6,671 nt of DNA, from assembly GCA_045132895.1 (NCBI GenBank), contig JBGUTC010000115.1, forward strand, positions 1 to 6,671, given 5' to 3'. The notes under the pieces were generated by a model, which saw only the letters and a list, made by a program, of their open reading frames with translations, was not told where the DNA came from and did no database searches. The stretch is from UMGS755 sp045132895. GTDB taxonomy: Bacteria; Bacillota; Clostridia; UBA1381; UBA9506. This document shows, one piece after another, positions 5,123 to 6,671 of this stretch (position 1 is its first letter; each line of letters begins with the position of its first letter). Both the position numbers and the translations under genes were made by a program.

Positions 5123-6671
5123 ATGGCGACGAATTTAGTCATCGTGGAATCGCCTGCCAAGGCAAAAACCATTAAACAATATCTTGGAAAATCTTATACT
5201 GTCATGGCATCCTTCGGTCATGTCCGCGATTTACCTAAAAGTCAGATGAGCATTGATATTGAAGGTGGTTTTCAGCCTAAATATATTACCATCCGCGGCA
5301 AAGGTGATTTGCTCTCAAAACTGAAAAAAGCAGCTAAAGAATCCAAAAAGATTTACCTCGCAACGGACCCTGATCGCGAGGGTGAGGCCATTAGCTGGCA
5401 TCTGGCAAATCTTTTAAATATTGATGAAACGGAAAAATGCCGTATTACCTTTAACGAGATCACAAAAACGGCAGTTAAGGCGGCGATTACAGAACCGCGG
5501 GCAATTGACCGGGATTTGGTTGATGCCCAGCAGGCGCGCCGTGTTTTGGACAGAATCGTGGGGTATTCCATCAGTCCGATTCTGTGGAAGAAAGTGAAAA
5601 AGGGTCTGTCTGCCGGACGTGTGCAGTCTGTAACCTGTAAGCTGATTTGTGACCGGGAAAAAGAGATCGAAGCCTTTATTCCGGAAGAATATTGGATTGT
5701 GCTCGCATCTTTAAAGGAAGAAAAAACCGGTAAATCTTTTGTTGCAGAACTTTATGGGAAAAAAGGCAAGAAGGTGAAACTGGGGGACAAGGCCAGCGTT
5801 GACCGCGTGTTAGCCGATTTGAAGGATGCGGAATTTTCTGTTGCTTCCGTGAAAACCGGTGAGAAAAAAAGAAATCCGGCGCCGCCCTTTATCACCAGTA
5901 CCCTGCAGCAGGAAGCATCCCGCAAACTGGGCTTTACCGTTAAGAGAACCATGATGGCGGCGCAGAGCCTTTATGAAGGCGTTACCGTTCCGGGACAAGG
6001 CACGGTGGGTCTTATTACCTACATGAGAACAGACTCTTTGCGAATTGCCAAAGAAGCCATTGCTGATGCCCGGGAGTATATTAACCAGCAGTACGGTAAA
6101 GAATACCTGCCGTCTTCTGCCAGAGTGTATAAGGTAAAAAGTACGGCACAGGATGCTCATGAAGCTATCCGTCCGACGATTTTGTCTTTAACGCCGGCTT
6201 CTTTAAAAGGCGTTTTGTCTGCAGATCAGTATAAGCTTTATAAACTGATCTGGGAGCGCTTTGTTGCCTGCCAAATGGAATCTGCTGTTTACAATACGGT
6301 CAATGCCGATATAACTGCCGGTGATTATTTGTTTAAAGCCAGCGGCAGACAGATGAAATTCAAAGGTTTTATGACGTTATATGTTGAGGGCAGCGATGAG
6401 GGCGAGGAAGAAAAGAATGCAAAGTTGCCACCGATTTCTGATGGTGACCATCTTGTCAGTGAGGGACTGGATTCTTCTCAGCACTTCACCCAGCCTCCAC
6501 CGCGTTATACAGAAGCGACGCTCATCAAGACTCTGGAAGAGCAGGGCATTGGTCGCCCCAGTACTTATGCGCCTACCATTACCACCATTACGGCCCGCGG
6601 CTATGTTAACCGCGAGAAAAAACAGTTTGTTCCGACGGAACTGGGTAAAGTGGTTACGGAGATTATGACAG
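5123..6671 (+). CDS. topA: DNA topoisomerase I (type IA), 3' part missing
   Basis: TopA relaxes negative supercoils by cutting one strand through a 5'-phosphotyrosine. The first 516 codons are present, out of about 690 usual in Bacillota; the zinc-finger region and stop lie beyond the right edge. The start MATNLVIVESPAKAKTIKQY gives the TOPRIM domain with E9. The metal-binding ATDPDREGEA follows with D82, D84 and E86. GLSAGRVQSV marks the DNA-binding core. The catalytic tyrosine is Y300 in GLITYMRTDS. Further conserved blocks are AQDAHEAIRPT, LYKLIWERFVA, HFTQPPPRYTEATLIKTLEE and GIGRPSTYAPT. The frame is intact across the window and follows Bacillus TopA closely as far as I can recall it. 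The ATG at 5123 is set by the GGAGG at 5112-5116. It pairs with dprA upstream; trmFO or xerC would be the expected next gene. Confidence 0.97.
   Translation, partial: MATNLVIVESPAKAKTIKQYLGKSYTVMASFGHVRDLPKSQMSIDIEGGFQPKYITIRGKGDLLSKLKKAAKESKKIYLATDPDREGEAISWHLANLLNIDETEKCRITFNEITKTAVKAAITEPRAIDRDLVDAQQARRVLDRIVGYSISPILWKKVKKGLSAGRVQSVTCKLICDREKEIEAFIPEEYWIVLASLKEEKTGKSFVAELYGKKGKKVKLGDKASVDRVLADLKDAEFSVASVKTGEKKRNPAPPFITSTLQQEASRKLGFTVKRTMMAAQSLYEGVTVPGQGTVGLITYMRTDSLRIAKEAIADAREYINQQYGKEYLPSSARVYKVKSTAQDAHEAIRPTILSLTPASLKGVLSADQYKLYKLIWERFVACQMESAVYNTVNADITAGDYLFKASGRQMKFKGFMTLYVEGSDEGEEEKNAKLPPISDGDHLVSEGLDSSQHFTQPPPRYTEATLIKTLEEQGIGRPSTYAPTITTITARGYVNREKKQFVPTELGKVVTEIMT

Noticed and set aside
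5810..6160. Minus-strand open frame of 116 codons inside topA.
   Set aside because: It lies wholly opposite the strongly conserved topA coding sequence and has no family features; it is a shadow frame.

Overview
The window suggests a low-to-mid GC Bacillota (Firmicutes) chromosome. The evidence is a UgtP-type diacylglycerol glucosyltransferase, a DarA/PstA-type cyclic-di-AMP receptor, strong GGAGG ribosome sites with TTG and GTG starts, and the order SRP RNA - dnaX - ybaB, which is also found in Bacillus. The dprA-topA pair is equally typical of this phylum. I cannot fix the class from sequence alone; a Negativicutes or clostridial lineage would fit. These are core housekeeping genes, and I see no mobile element, CRISPR array or phage gene.

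Layout. The left half (1-3478) is a minus-strand gene run, read right to left: dnaX (DNA polymerase III tau/gamma), a ybaB/ebfC nucleoid-associated protein, a GT28/MGDG-synthase-family glycolipid glycosyltransferase, and a c-di-AMP receptor cut by the left edge. Gaps are 41-72 nt and each gene has a good Shine-Dalgarno site. The centre (3479-3927) is a divergent region. It carries a complete SRP RNA transcription unit on the minus strand: an A/T-tract upstream element, a near-consensus sigma-70 promoter, a structured leader, the SRP RNA core and an intrinsic terminator. The right half (3928-6671) is a plus-strand pair, dprA (GTG start) followed 19 nt later by topA, which runs off the right edge.

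Function. dnaX builds the replicase clamp loader. YbaB binds DNA and usually sits between dnaX and recR. In this window recR is not the next gene; a lipid glycosyltransferase and a second-messenger receptor stand there instead. DprA and TopA handle single-stranded DNA during uptake or recombination and relax negative supercoils.

The most unusual observation is in the SRP RNA. The apical hairpin that normally reads GUCC-GGAA-GGA reads AUGG-GGAA-CCA. The two pairs closing the tetraloop are flipped with compensation, and one conserved base of the Ffh-binding symmetric loop is changed from G to A. The rest of the core is canonical, so this looks like a functional but deviant SRP RNA.
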